Assembly (NCBI RefSeq): GCF_002101775.1
Contig: NZ_LQPI01000036.1
Location: 33,220 to 97,219 of the forward strand
Reading direction: 5' to 3'
Length of the DNA stretch: 64,000 bases
DNA from: Mycolicibacter nonchromogenicus
GTDB lineage: Bacteria > Actinomycetota > Actinomycetes > Mycobacteriales > Mycobacteriaceae
The notes under the pieces are model-generated. The model did no database searches. It had not been told where the DNA came from and saw nothing but the letters and a program-made list of their open reading frames with translations. Numbering within the stretch: the stretch's first letter is position 1; every line of letters starts with the position of its first letter. Below, one piece after another: positions 1 through 7,238 of the stretch. The translations under genes and the position numbers were made by a program.

Positions 1-1
1 C

Positions 2-499
2 TTCCTGCTGGCGCTGTTCGCCGAGGACGGCCACGATCCGAAGGCCCGCGTCGTGGCGTTCGTCATCTTCGCCGTGGCCATCATCACCGACCGACTTGAC
101 GGCACCCTGGCGCGCAATTACGGCATGGTGACCGAATTCGGGACACTGGCCGACCCGATCGCCGACAAGGCGCTGATCGGCGCGGCGCTGATCGGCCTGT
201 CGATGCTGGGCGATCTGTGGTGGTGGGTGACGGTGCTGATTCTGGCCCGCGAAATCGGAATCACCCTGCTGAGGTTCGCGGTGCTGCACCGCGGGGTGAT
301 CCCGGCCAGCCGGGGCGGCAAACTCAAGACCCTGGTACAGGCGGTCGGCATCGGGCTGCTCATCCTGCCGCTGTCCGGCCCCTGGTTGGTGACGGCCTGG
401 ACGGTGATGACCGCGGCAGTGATCTTGACGGTGCTGACGGGCGTCGACTACGTCGTTTCGGCGGTCACCGACCTGCGCGGTGGCCCGGTTCGCACCTGA
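2..499 (+). CDS. pgsA: CDP-alcohol phosphatidyltransferase (PGP synthase), 3' part
   Basis: The gene runs in from before the window; reading frame 2 is open from the first bases to the TGA at 497-499. The visible part holds the complete CDP-alcohol phosphatidyltransferase signature DG-x2-AR-x8-G-x3-D-x3-D (DGTLAR...GTLADPIAD, roughly bases 96-165), followed by hydrophobic membrane segments. Enzymes of this family make phosphatidylglycerophosphate from CDP-diacylglycerol and glycerol-3-phosphate in the inner membrane. Its position directly before clgR and pspA matches pgsA3 of M. tuberculosis, so phospholipid synthesis sits beside the membrane-stress genes. The N-terminus cannot be seen. Confidence 0.88.
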   Translation, partial: FLLALFAEDGHDPKARVVAFVIFAVAIITDRLDGTLARNYGMVTEFGTLADPIADKALIGAALIGLSMLGDLWWWVTVLILAREIGITLLRFAVLHRGVIPASRGGKLKTLVQAVGIGLLILPLSGPWLVTAWTVMTAAVILTVLTGVDYVVSAVTDLRGGPVRT

Positions 500-521
500 T
501 CCGAATCGCGCCGCCGAATCC

Positions 522-549
522 GGGAACCCTTTGGGGCATCGCGTGCGTT
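522..549 (+). promoter_or_regulatory. SigE/SigH-type promoter of clgR operon
   Basis: GGGAACC at 522-528 and CGTT at 546-549 give GGAAC-N19-GTT, which fits the mycobacterial SigE/SigH-type consensus. It lies about 50 bases before the clgR ATG. The M. tuberculosis clgR gene is known to be SigE-dependent, which supports the call; the start of transcription here is inferred. Confidence 0.6.
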
Positions 550-551
550 GA

Positions 552-587
552 CCTTGGTGACTGTCGGTTTCCAAGGTTGAACCAAGG
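552..587. promoter_or_regulatory. CCTTGG/CCAAGG inverted and direct repeats before clgR
   Basis: CCTTGGT (552-558) and ACCAAGG (581-587) form an inverted repeat, and a further CCAAGG occurs at 571-576. The last copy overlaps the AAGGGGAG ribosome-binding site of clgR. Such spacing could be a regulator site in the 5' untranslated region or a structure affecting translation; the function is inference. Confidence 0.35.
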
Positions 588-597
588 GGAGTGCACG

Positions 598-948
598 ATG
601 ACGACATTGCTGCGGGAGTCGGTGGGCGAGGTGCTGCGCCAAGCCCGGACCGCCCAGGGCCGCACGCTGCGCGAGGTTTCGGATGCGGCGCGGGTCAGTC
701 TCGGCTACCTCTCGGAAGTCGAACGGGGCCGCAAGGAAGCCTCGAGCGAGCTGCTCAACGCGATCTGCGCGGCGTTGCAGATTCCGTTGTCCTCGGTTCT
801 CTTCGACGCCGGAACCCGGCTGGAGCAGGCCGAGCGGGCCCAACTGAGTGCGCGGACCGCCCACAGCGGTGCGGTCACCCGCATTGACGTCGGCACCAAG
901 GTCGTGATCCCGCCGATTCGGACGCTGGCATCGGTAGCCTCGGCATGA
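598..948 (+). CDS. clgR: XRE-family transcriptional regulator ClgR
   Basis: A 116-residue protein with an N-terminal Cro/C1 helix-turn-helix (about residues 10-70; the segment [21 protein letters not shown] is typical). ClgR activates Clp protease genes and, in mycobacteria, the downstream psp genes. The ATG at 598 is preceded by AAGGGGAG at 584-591. A longer in-frame reading from 217 is rejected because it lies over pgsA and lacks family similarity. The C-terminus ends in small residues (ASVASA), as in regulators that are Clp substrates; that is only suggestive. It is first in a likely clgR-pspA-pspM operon behind a SigE-type promoter. Confidence 0.9.
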   Translation: MTTLLRESVGEVLRQARTAQGRTLREVSDAARVSLGYLSEVERGRKEASSELLNAICAALQIPLSSVLFDAGTRLEQAERAQLSARTAHSGAVTRIDVGTKVVIPPIRTLASVASA

Positions 949-1048
949 CGCGCCCGGGCTGAAGACCCACCCGATACCCGCTGACCCGATAAATTGATCA
1001 CCGGTGGTAGCGCGACAACACTGGAACCCAAGCAGACGGAGCTGACTG

Positions 1049-1873
1049 ATGGCCAACCCGTTCGTCAAGGCGTGGAAGTACTTGATGGCGCTGTTCAACT
1101 CGAAGATCGACGAGCACGCCGATCCCAAGGTGCAGATCCAGCAGGCGATCGAAGAGGCGCAGCGTCAGCACCAGGCCCTGACCCAGCAGGCCGCGCAGGT
1201 GATCGGCAATCAGCGGCAGTTGGAGATGCGGCTCAACCGGCAACTCGCCGACATTGAGAAGCTCCAGGTCAATGTGCGCCAGGCTCTGACGCTGGCCGAC
1301 CAGGCCGTGGCCGCCGGAGACGCCGCGAAGGCCACCGAGTACAACAACGCCGCGGAGGCGTTCGCGGCTCAGCTGGTCACCGCCGAACAGAACGTGGAAG
1401 ACCTCAAGACCCTGCACGATCAGGCGCTGTCGGCGGCGATGCAGGCCAAGAAGGCCGTGGAGCAGAACGCCATGGTGTTGCAGCAGAAGATCGCCGAGCG
1501 AACCAAGCTGCTCAGCCAGCTCGAGCAGGCCAAGATGCAGGAACAGGTCAGCGCCTCGCTGCGTTCGATGAGCGAGATCGCCGCTCCGGGCACCACGCCG
1601 AGCCTCGACGAGGTGCGCGACAAGATCGAACGGCGCTATGCCAACGCGATCGGGGCAGCTGAGCTGGCGCAGGGCTCGGTACAGGGCCGAATGCTCGAGG
1701 TTGAGCAGGCCGGTGTGCAGATGGCCGGACACTCCCGCCTGGAGCAGATCCGGGCATCCATGCGGGGCGAGTCCCTACCTGCCGGTGGCGCTACCAACGC
1801 CCCCGGCCAGGCCACCCCGGCAAGCCCGCCGCCATCGGCCAACCCCACTCCCGAGAATCCGCTGGGGCGGTAG
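1049..1873 (+). CDS. pspA: PspA/IM30 family protein (35-kDa antigen homolog)
   Basis: A 274-residue, strongly helical protein rich in Gln, Ala and Glu, opening [20 protein letters not shown], typical of PspA/Vipp1/IM30. Residues about 20-220 are predicted coiled coil; the last 45 residues are Pro/Ala-rich and probably disordered. PspA binds stressed cytoplasmic membrane and maintains its integrity; in mycobacteria it interacts with ClgR and the downstream membrane protein. The gene lies 100 bases after clgR and 4 bases before the next gene, consistent with one transcript. Confidence 0.92.
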   Translation: MANPFVKAWKYLMALFNSKIDEHADPKVQIQQAIEEAQRQHQALTQQAAQVIGNQRQLEMRLNRQLADIEKLQVNVRQALTLADQAVAAGDAAKATEYNNAAEAFAAQLVTAEQNVEDLKTLHDQALSAAMQAKKAVEQNAMVLQQKIAERTKLLSQLEQAKMQEQVSASLRSMSEIAAPGTTPSLDEVRDKIERRYANAIGAAELAQGSVQGRMLEVEQAGVQMAGHSRLEQIRASMRGESLPAGGATNAPGQATPASPPPSANPTPENPLGR

Positions 1874-1877
1874 TCCG

Positions 1878-2714
1878 GTGGCCGCGACACTGACGGGCAG
1901 CGCGCGGCATCCCCTGCTGCAGCGTGCCGTTGACCGAGCCAGCGAGGTCGCTGACCTGCTCGCCGACAAGCTCGGCGCCATCGCCGACCCGAGGGCCAGG
2001 ATGCTGCGCAAGCGCCGGTGGGCGTTGCGCCTGGGCCTGTTCTTCACTGCCACGTGCGGATTCTGGACCCTGGTGACCGCCGTGCTGGCGTCCTGGTCGA
2101 CGCCGGTGTGGGTGTTGCTGATCACCGGGCTGGTGGCCGCAGGCGCGGCTGCCCCGGCGACGTTGTTGCTGATGCGCTATCGCTGGCTGCGCGCGGCGCC
2201 GCTGCCGGCCGCGCGCACCACCGCGGTGCGGCGCCTGCCACCGCCCGGGTCGGCGGCTCGGCCGGCGATGTACGCGCTGGGTGCCTCCGAGCGGGGGATG
2301 GTCTCGCTGCTGGCCGTACTCGAGCGGGGCCGGCTGCTGCCCGCCGATGAGATCAGCGAACTGACGGCCGCGGTCAACCGCGCCGCGTCGACCATGGCGG
2401 CCACCGCCGCCGAGGTGGTGTCCATGGAGCGTGCCGTGCAGACCAGCGCCCAGTCGCGCCAATACCTGGTGCCCACCATCAACGCGTTCACCGCACAGCT
2501 CAGCGCCGGTGTTCGCCAGTACAACGAGATGGTCACCGCCGCAGCGCAACTGGTGGCAGTGGCCAACGCCGGCTCGACGACGCCGGCCGGCGATCCGGCG
2601 AATTCCCCGATGTCCCAGCGGCGCTACCGCGAAGAACTGGCAGGTGCCACCGAAAAGATGCTGGGCTGGGCGCAGGCCTTCGACGAACTGGCCGAGTTGC
2701 CCCGGGTCGTCTAA
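1878..2714 (+). CDS. PspM-like membrane protein (Rv2743c homolog)
   Basis: A 278-residue protein using a GTG start at 1878, four bases after the pspA stop. A pair of transmembrane segments lies at about residues 50-100 (GLFFTATCGFWTLVTAVLAS and WVLLITGLVAAGAAAPATLLL), followed by a long helical cytoplasmic part. In M. tuberculosis the corresponding protein is the membrane partner of the ClgR-PspA system. An upstream ATG at 1638 in the same frame overlaps pspA and is not used. The stop TAA (2712-2714) overlaps the convergent DUF5313 gene by four bases. Confidence 0.8.
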   Translation: MAATLTGSARHPLLQRAVDRASEVADLLADKLGAIADPRARMLRKRRWALRLGLFFTATCGFWTLVTAVLASWSTPVWVLLITGLVAAGAAAPATLLLMRYRWLRAAPLPAARTTAVRRLPPPGSAARPAMYALGASERGMVSLLAVLERGRLLPADEISELTAAVNRAASTMAATAAEVVSMERAVQTSAQSRQYLVPTINAFTAQLSAGVRQYNEMVTAAAQLVAVANAGSTTPAGDPANSPMSQRRYREELAGATEKMLGWAQAFDELAELPRVV

Positions 2715-3133
2715 ATGTCGTCGCTGCGCTGATCCACCGATTCCGGCCGGGGACCGTAGCGTTCCTCGTAGGCCCGGTGAATGTGGGCCTCACGTGCGCG
2801 CTTGCGTGCGTTGGCGAGGTCGGGGTCCAGGCCGTGCATCCGCAACATGTGCGTGCGCCACACCTTGTTGAGCGCGTGCGCGAACAGAATCACCATGAAC
2901 CAGATCGGAAACGTCATGGTGAAGTGCGTCATGAAGTCCGCCGGCAAGAACCAGAACGGGATCAGGATCAGCGTCGTCGGCACGACGGCGCGCATGATCA
3001 TCCGGATGGTGGCCCCCCGACCCGCCAGGTCATTGCGGACCCAGTCCAGCAGCTCGGGCGGCAGGGGGCGCCCGTAGCAGTACCGGAGGTATTGGATCGG
3101 GTTCGGGCGGGCGGGCTTAGGACTTTGACGCAC
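2711..3133 (-). CDS. DUF5313 family membrane protein
   Basis: A 140-residue protein. The N-terminal RPNPIQYLRYCYGRPLPPEL and the following WVRNDLAG are hallmarks of DUF5313, a mycobacterial family of unknown function. Two hydrophobic helices (about residues 45-85) and a charged C-terminus suggest a small inner-membrane protein. Translation probably starts at the GTG at 3131-3133. The gene converges on, and overlaps by 4 bases, the psp operon. No function should be inferred beyond membrane location. Confidence 0.75.
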   Translation of the reverse strand: MRQSPKPARPNPIQYLRYCYGRPLPPELLDWVRNDLAGRGATIRMIMRAVVPTTLILIPFWFLPADFMTHFTMTFPIWFMVILFAHALNKVWRTHMLRMHGLDPDLANARKRAREAHIHRAYEERYGPRPESVDQRSDDI

Positions 3134-3143
3134 GGCGCAGACT

Positions 3144-3590
3144 CTAAAGCGTCGGCCGCAGCGCCGGGAACACGGTGGCCGCCACCGCGCGCAGCGTCGC
3201 CTTGAACATGTCCAGGAAGTCGAAGTAGTCGCGCCACAGCGTGATACGGCCGTGGTGCACCTCGAAGACGCCGCACACCCAGAACTGCAGGCGCAGCGGT
3301 CCGAACGTCAGGACATCGGTGCGTTCGGTGAGCACCGCCGGGCCCTCGGCGGCGATCCGGTGGATCTTCACGTCGAAGGCCCCACGGCCGGCCAACCGCC
3401 GGAACACCTTGATGGTGGCGCTGCGGCCGTAGATGGTCGGCAGCCCGACGTTTTGGTACACCACGTCCTCGGCGAGTGCCGCCGCCGCGGTGTCGAGGTC
3501 TTCGTCGCGCAGGGCATCGAGGAAGGTCTCGACGATGCCGATGTTGGTGGCGGACTCAACAGCGCTCGGCTGGCCAGTCAGTTCGGTCAT
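3144..3590 (-). CDS. ephG: limonene-1,2-epoxide hydrolase family protein (EphG-like)
   Basis: A 148-residue protein with the NTF2-like fold of the limonene epoxide hydrolase family. Key residues match that family: Y45 and N47 in VVYQN, R90 and D92 in ERTDV, and D121 in LWRDYFD. These enzymes open epoxides to diols without a covalent intermediate. The M. tuberculosis homolog Rv2740 acts on sterol and fatty epoxides. The ATG at 3588-3590 is chosen; the frame stays open far upstream but only as antisense to the glycosyltransferase gene. Confidence 0.88.
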   Translation of the reverse strand: MTELTGQPSAVESATNIGIVETFLDALRDEDLDTAAAALAEDVVYQNVGLPTIYGRSATIKVFRRLAGRGAFDVKIHRIAAEGPAVLTERTDVLTFGPLRLQFWVCGVFEVHHGRITLWRDYFDFLDMFKATLRAVAATVFPALRPTL

Positions 3591-3632
3591 GCCTGCCACC
3601 CTAAGCCTGCGGGGCTGTGGCACGGTAGGCCG

Positions 3633-4805
3633 ATGCGAGTCGTAGTGGTAGCCGGCCCAGATCCCGGTCACGCGTTCCCGGCGATCGCGCTGTGCAAGCG
3701 CTTCGCGGCGGCCGGCGATACACCGACACTGCTGACCGGCGTGCAGTGGCTCGACGCCGCGCGCGGCGCCGGGGTGGACGCCGCGGAGCTGCTGGGACTC
3801 GATCCCACCGCCGCCGATGACGACGCCGACGACGGCGCCAAGCTGCATCACCGCGCGGCGCGGATGGCGGTGGAGAACCGCGATCAGCTGCGGGCTCTGG
3901 CACCGGATCTGGTGGTCTCCGACGTCATCACGGCCTGCGGGGGAATGGCCGCCGAACTGCTCGACATCGGGTGGGTCGAACTCAGTCCGCACCCGCTGTA
4001 CCTGCCGTCGAAGGGACTGCCGCCGATCGGCAGCGGGCTGGCGCCGGGCACCGGGGTGCGCGGCCGGCTGCGGGATGCACTGATGCGCTCGTTGACGGCA
4101 CGCTCGATACGCGCGGGCCTGCGGCAGCGCGCCGAGGCGCGGGTGGGTATCGGTCTGCCGGCCGACGATCCCGGGCCAATGCGACGGCTGATCGCCACGC
4201 TGCCCGCACTCGAGGTGCCCCGACCGGACTGGCCCGCTGAGGCAGTCGTGGTGGGACCACTGCACTTCGAGCCGACCGAGCAGGTGCTCGAGCTGCCGCC
4301 CGGGTCGGGCCCGCTGGTGGTGGTGGCGCCGTCCACCGCCGCCACCGGAGCCGCCGGGCTGGCCGAGCTCGCCCTGGAGCATCTGGTTCCCGGTGCTGGC
4401 CTTCCCGAGGGCGCCCGGCTGGCGGTTTCGCGGCTGGGCGGCCCGCCCCTGGAGCTGCCCCCGTGGGCCGTCGCCGGGCTGGGACGCCAGGACGAACTGC
4501 TGACACACGCCGACGTGGTTGTCTGCGGCGGCGGGCACGGCATGGTGGCCAAGACTCTGCTGGGTGGGGTGCCGCTGGTGGTGGTGCCCGGCGGGGGCGA
4601 TCAGTGGGAGATCGCCAATCGTGTGGTGCGCCAAGGCAGTGGGCGCTTGATCCGGCCATTGAGCGGGCCGGCGTTGGCCGAGGCGGTAGGCTCGGTGTTG
4701 GCGTCGCCGAGCTTCCGCGACGCCGCGCGGCGGGCCGCTGACACCGCCACCGATGTCGCCGATCCGGTACGGGTGTGCCATGAAGCACTGTCCGGCACTC
4801 GGTAG
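3633..4805 (+). CDS. GT-B fold glycosyltransferase (Rv2739c-like)
   Basis: A 390-residue protein starting MRVVVVAGPDPGHAFPAIAL, typical of the N-terminal domain of UDP-glycosyltransferases. The C-terminal donor-binding part is seen in HADVVVCGGGHGMVAKTLLG and VPLVVVPGGGDQWEIA. Such enzymes move a sugar from a nucleotide donor to a small or lipid acceptor; donor and acceptor are not predictable here. The ATG at 3633 is favoured; an in-frame start at 3252 would overlap ephG. The next small gene begins 9 bases after its stop. Confidence 0.8.
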   Translation: MRVVVVAGPDPGHAFPAIALCKRFAAAGDTPTLLTGVQWLDAARGAGVDAAELLGLDPTAADDDADDGAKLHHRAARMAVENRDQLRALAPDLVVSDVITACGGMAAELLDIGWVELSPHPLYLPSKGLPPIGSGLAPGTGVRGRLRDALMRSLTARSIRAGLRQRAEARVGIGLPADDPGPMRRLIATLPALEVPRPDWPAEAVVVGPLHFEPTEQVLELPPGSGPLVVVAPSTAATGAAGLAELALEHLVPGAGLPEGARLAVSRLGGPPLELPPWAVAGLGRQDELLTHADVVVCGGGHGMVAKTLLGGVPLVVVPGGGDQWEIANRVVRQGSGRLIRPLSGPALAEAVGSVLASPSFRDAARRAADTATDVADPVRVCHEALSGTR

Positions 4806-4814
4806 GTTGGGTGT

Positions 4815-5009
4815 GTGCGGCTGACCGAATTCCATGAACGGGTCACGATGCGTTTTGGTGCCGCGTACGGCGCCTCGGTGCTGGCCGACCACGTGCTGGC
4901 CGCCGTCGGCGGACGGACCGCGGTGCAGGCCATCGAGGACGGTGTGGAGCCGCGTGACGTGTGGTGGGCGCTGTGCTCGGACTTCGACGTGCCGCGCGAT
5001 CAGTGGTGA
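4815..5009 (+). CDS. DUF3046 family small protein
   Basis: A 64-residue protein (GTG start at 4815) with the DUF3046 features MRLTEFHERV at the N-terminus and PRDVWWALCSDFDVP near the C-terminus. DUF3046 proteins are commonly encoded just upstream of recA in actinobacteria; the function is unknown. Here the TetR and DUF2236 genes separate it from recA. The last ten bases overlap the convergent TetR gene. Confidence 0.82.
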   Translation: MRLTEFHERVTMRFGAAYGASVLADHVLAAVGGRTAVQAIEDGVEPRDVWWALCSDFDVPRDQW

Positions 5010-5659
5010 AGCTGATCGCTGCGCGCCACGATGCTTCGCACCAGGGCGACGGAGAGGTCTGAGCAGATCGCGGCCAGTTCGGCGGTGGACTCGACCGGAT
5101 TGGCCAGCCACGTCTCGATGATCTGGTTGACTCCGCCGACGATGAACAGCGCGCCGCGGCGCAACTCTTCCGGTGCGAGGTTCTGACCGTCGAGAACGTC
5201 CGGCGCATGTTCGACGATCGCGTCGGTGATCATGTCGAGGATGCCCGCGCGGTGCTCATTGAGCCCCGGAATCGCTGAGAGGTCGCTGGTGGCGATGCGG
5301 TGGATGCAGGGGTCGGCGGCGATCAGGTCGAGAAACGCGGTCAGCGCGGAACGGAGTTTGTCCGCCAGGGTGCCGGGATCGCCGATGCCGGCGGTGACCA
5401 TCGCTTCGAGCAGTTGATCGCGGACGTCGTCGGAGACCGCGAAGAACAGCGCGTCACGATTGGGGAACTGCTCGTAGAAATAGCGCGGGGTGAGCCCGGC
5501 GGCGGTACAGACGCCGCGGACCGTGACCTCGCCGATGCCGGATTCTCCCCAGATCTGGCGACCGGCGGCCAGCAGCTTGCTCCGGCGCTCGGCACGGCGG
5601 TCCACCGCGCTGATCCCGCCGTAGTCACGCACCACCTCAGGGCGTTTCATTGACATCAC
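5000..5659 (-). CDS. TetR family transcriptional regulator
   Basis: A 219-residue protein. The N-terminal domain (about residues 22-70) has the TetR pattern: RRSKLLAAGRQIWGESGIGE, then VTVRGVCTAAGLTPRYFYEQF and a recognition helix ending in FPNRDALF. The rest is the all-helical ligand-binding domain. The start could be GTG 5659, ATG 5656 or ATG 5650. It is transcribed away from the Lcp-like oxygenase gene 62 bases off, so it most likely represses that gene and itself; an imperfect ATTC-G-GAAT palindrome at about 5669-5677 is a possible operator. Confidence 0.85.
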   Translation of the reverse strand: MMSMKRPEVVRDYGGISAVDRRAERRSKLLAAGRQIWGESGIGEVTVRGVCTAAGLTPRYFYEQFPNRDALFFAVSDDVRDQLLEAMVTAGIGDPGTLADKLRSALTAFLDLIAADPCIHRIATSDLSAIPGLNEHRAGILDMITDAIVEHAPDVLDGQNLAPEELRRGALFIVGGVNQIIETWLANPVESTAELAAICSDLSVALVRSIVARSDQLHH

Positions 5660-5721
5660 ACTACTAGCGAACGTAGATTCGGAATACGGATGTTATCCAA
5701 AATAGCGCTGGAGGCCGCCCG

Positions 5722-6948
5722 ATGAACGCGCCTGCACCCACCGTGCCCGCCCGCCACCCCACCGGACCGGGTGCCGTGCCGGTCAGCATTCGGCTGCTGG
5801 CGACCGCGTTGGCGATCGGTCGGCCCACGCCGCAGCGGTGGCGCAAGATCGGTGAGGATCTGACCGCCGGCGACGAACCGATGCAGCGGCTGGTCGAGTG
5901 GATGGTGAACACCGGAACGGCCGAGACGCGGCCGATCTTCGATCAGGTACTGGCCCACGGCCTGGACAGCGTTCCCGACGCACCTGCGCCGCTGCGGGAG
6001 TTCTTCGGCGAGTTCGAGCCGATCCCAGACTGGGTCGATGTGGCCCGGTTGCGCCGCGGCCAGCGAGCCCTGCGCCGTGGCGGCGCCGACGGTACCTACA
6101 TCGCGCGGGACGTGTCGTTCCTCGGCGGCTACCAGTTCTCCTCGTTCAACAAGACGCTGTTGCGCACCGGTGTGCTGGAGAAGGGCTCGAACAAGCGCTT
6201 CGCCGAGACCCTGCAGTGGGCGCTGGACGTCAGCGCCGAAGGGGGACTGGAGCCGCTTGGCGTCGGCTATCAGGCCACCATCCGCGTTCGGCTGATCCAC
6301 GAATTCGTTCGCCGGCACGTGTCGGCGCTACCGGACTGGCGTGGTGACGAATGGGGCCTGCCGGTCAATCAGACCGACATGGCCGCCACCCTGGTGGGGG
6401 CGCTGATCGCGCCTCCGGCCGGCGGGCTGGCGATGGGAATCGTGATGTCCCCGGCCGAACTGGAGGACATTGCGCACCTGACCCGCTATGTCGGCTGGCT
6501 GATGGGGGTCCGCGAGGACTGGCTGCCTCACAGCTTCCGGGACGGCATCCGCATCCTCTATCAGACCCTGGGCGCACTCTCGGCGCCCGACGAGACCACC
6601 AAGCAGCTGGCCGCCCCGATGGCCGACGATCCGCTGGAATGGCGGTTCGGTGCCATCGCCGGTGTGCGGCGCCGTATCGCGCGCTCCCAGCATCTCTCGG
6701 TGACCAGCAGCTTTCTCGGGCCGCGCACGATGCGAAAGCTGGGACTGCCGGCCTTCGTACTGCCGTGGTATCCACTGCTGCGGATACCGGTCAACCTGGC
6801 CCGCAGCGCCGCTGCTCTGACCCTGCCCGGCGGCCTGGATCGCGCCGCGCGGCGGGGACGGCAGGAGCAGGAGGCGTTCATGCGCACCATGATGGGCTCG
6901 AACGACACCACCATCGGGGCATCCGCGCACGTCATGGCGGTGGCGTAG
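5722..6948 (+). CDS. DUF2236 / Lcp-like heme oxygenase (MpaB family)
   Basis: A 408-residue DUF2236 protein, about the size of latex-clearing protein (Lcp), the heme rubber oxygenase. The Lcp catalytic set R164, T168 and H198 is matched here by R159, T163 (KRFAET) and H193 (RVRLIHEF), with identical spacings of 4 and 34 residues; H193 would be the axial heme ligand. Unlike Lcp, it has no Tat or Sec signal, so it probably acts inside the cell and on something other than polymer. The ATG at 5722 follows a GGAGG (5710-5714). It is paired with a divergent TetR gene. The substrate is unknown. Confidence 0.8.
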   Translation: MNAPAPTVPARHPTGPGAVPVSIRLLATALAIGRPTPQRWRKIGEDLTAGDEPMQRLVEWMVNTGTAETRPIFDQVLAHGLDSVPDAPAPLREFFGEFEPIPDWVDVARLRRGQRALRRGGADGTYIARDVSFLGGYQFSSFNKTLLRTGVLEKGSNKRFAETLQWALDVSAEGGLEPLGVGYQATIRVRLIHEFVRRHVSALPDWRGDEWGLPVNQTDMAATLVGALIAPPAGGLAMGIVMSPAELEDIAHLTRYVGWLMGVREDWLPHSFRDGIRILYQTLGALSAPDETTKQLAAPMADDPLEWRFGAIAGVRRRIARSQHLSVTSSFLGPRTMRKLGLPAFVLPWYPLLRIPVNLARSAAALTLPGGLDRAARRGRQEQEAFMRTMMGSNDTTIGASAHVMAVA

Positions 6949-6955
6949 CTCGGCT

Positions 6956-7016
6956 GTTGCCCGCGAGCCGGCCCGAGGTTGCCCGCGAGCCGGCCCGTGA
7001 GTTGCCCGCGAGCCGG
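6956..7016 (+). repeat. short tandem repeat, 22-23 bp unit
   Basis: Two and a half units beginning gttgcccgcgagccgg start at 6956, 6978 and 7001. The last unit runs into the left arm of the hairpin repeat that follows and shares its gcgagccgg core. It lies between the Lcp-like gene and recA. Confidence 0.8.
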
Positions 7017-7063
7017 AATTCCACGACGCGACCCGCCCATGTCACGTCGTCAGATTCCGGCTC
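7010..7063. repeat. dispersed hairpin repeat, copy 1
   Basis: GAGCCGGAAT (7010-7019) pairs perfectly with ATTCCGGCTC (7054-7063), and the inner ACGACG (7023-7028) pairs with CGTCGT (7045-7050), leaving a 16-base loop. A second copy at 58670-58723 has the same 54-base length and matches at 45 of 54 positions, with most differences in the loop. This looks like a short intergenic palindromic element of a repeat family; it may also act as a terminator for the upstream gene. Confidence 0.75.
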
Positions 7064-7108
7064 GGCTGTCACACCTCACGCGCCGACACGCGGCGTGTCT
7101 GACTTGAT

Positions 7109-7124
7109 TCGAACATTCGTTCGC
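7109..7124 (+). promoter_or_regulatory. LexA (SOS) box upstream of recA
   Basis: TCGAAC-ATTC-GTTCGC matches the mycobacterial SOS box TCGAAC-N4-GTTCGA at 11 of 12 conserved positions. It lies about 115 bases before the recA start, as expected for LexA repression of recA. Confidence 0.85.
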
Positions 7125-7159
7125 CTACTGTGGAGGAAGTTCGTTCGGCCTGACGGGTT

Positions 7160-7182
7160 TGTCAGACCCCGTCGCTAGCGTC
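7160..7182 (+). promoter_or_regulatory. RecA-NDp / PafBC-type promoter of recA
   Basis: TTGTCA-GAC, eight bases, then TAGCGT (7177-7182) fits the LexA-independent damage promoter TTGTCRgtg-N8-TAnnnT used by PafBC in mycobacteria. It sits 57 bases before the recA ATG and downstream of the SOS box, giving recA two separate damage controls. Confidence 0.8.
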
Positions 7183-7238
7183 ACGGCCAACCGACCGAGA
7201 ACCGGTCAACCGAACTACCGAACCACAGGAGAGACATC

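Noticed and set aside
3144..5111. Long open frame joined to ephG
   Set aside because: The upstream part is antisense to the glycosyltransferase gene and has random composition; the hydrolase begins at 3590.
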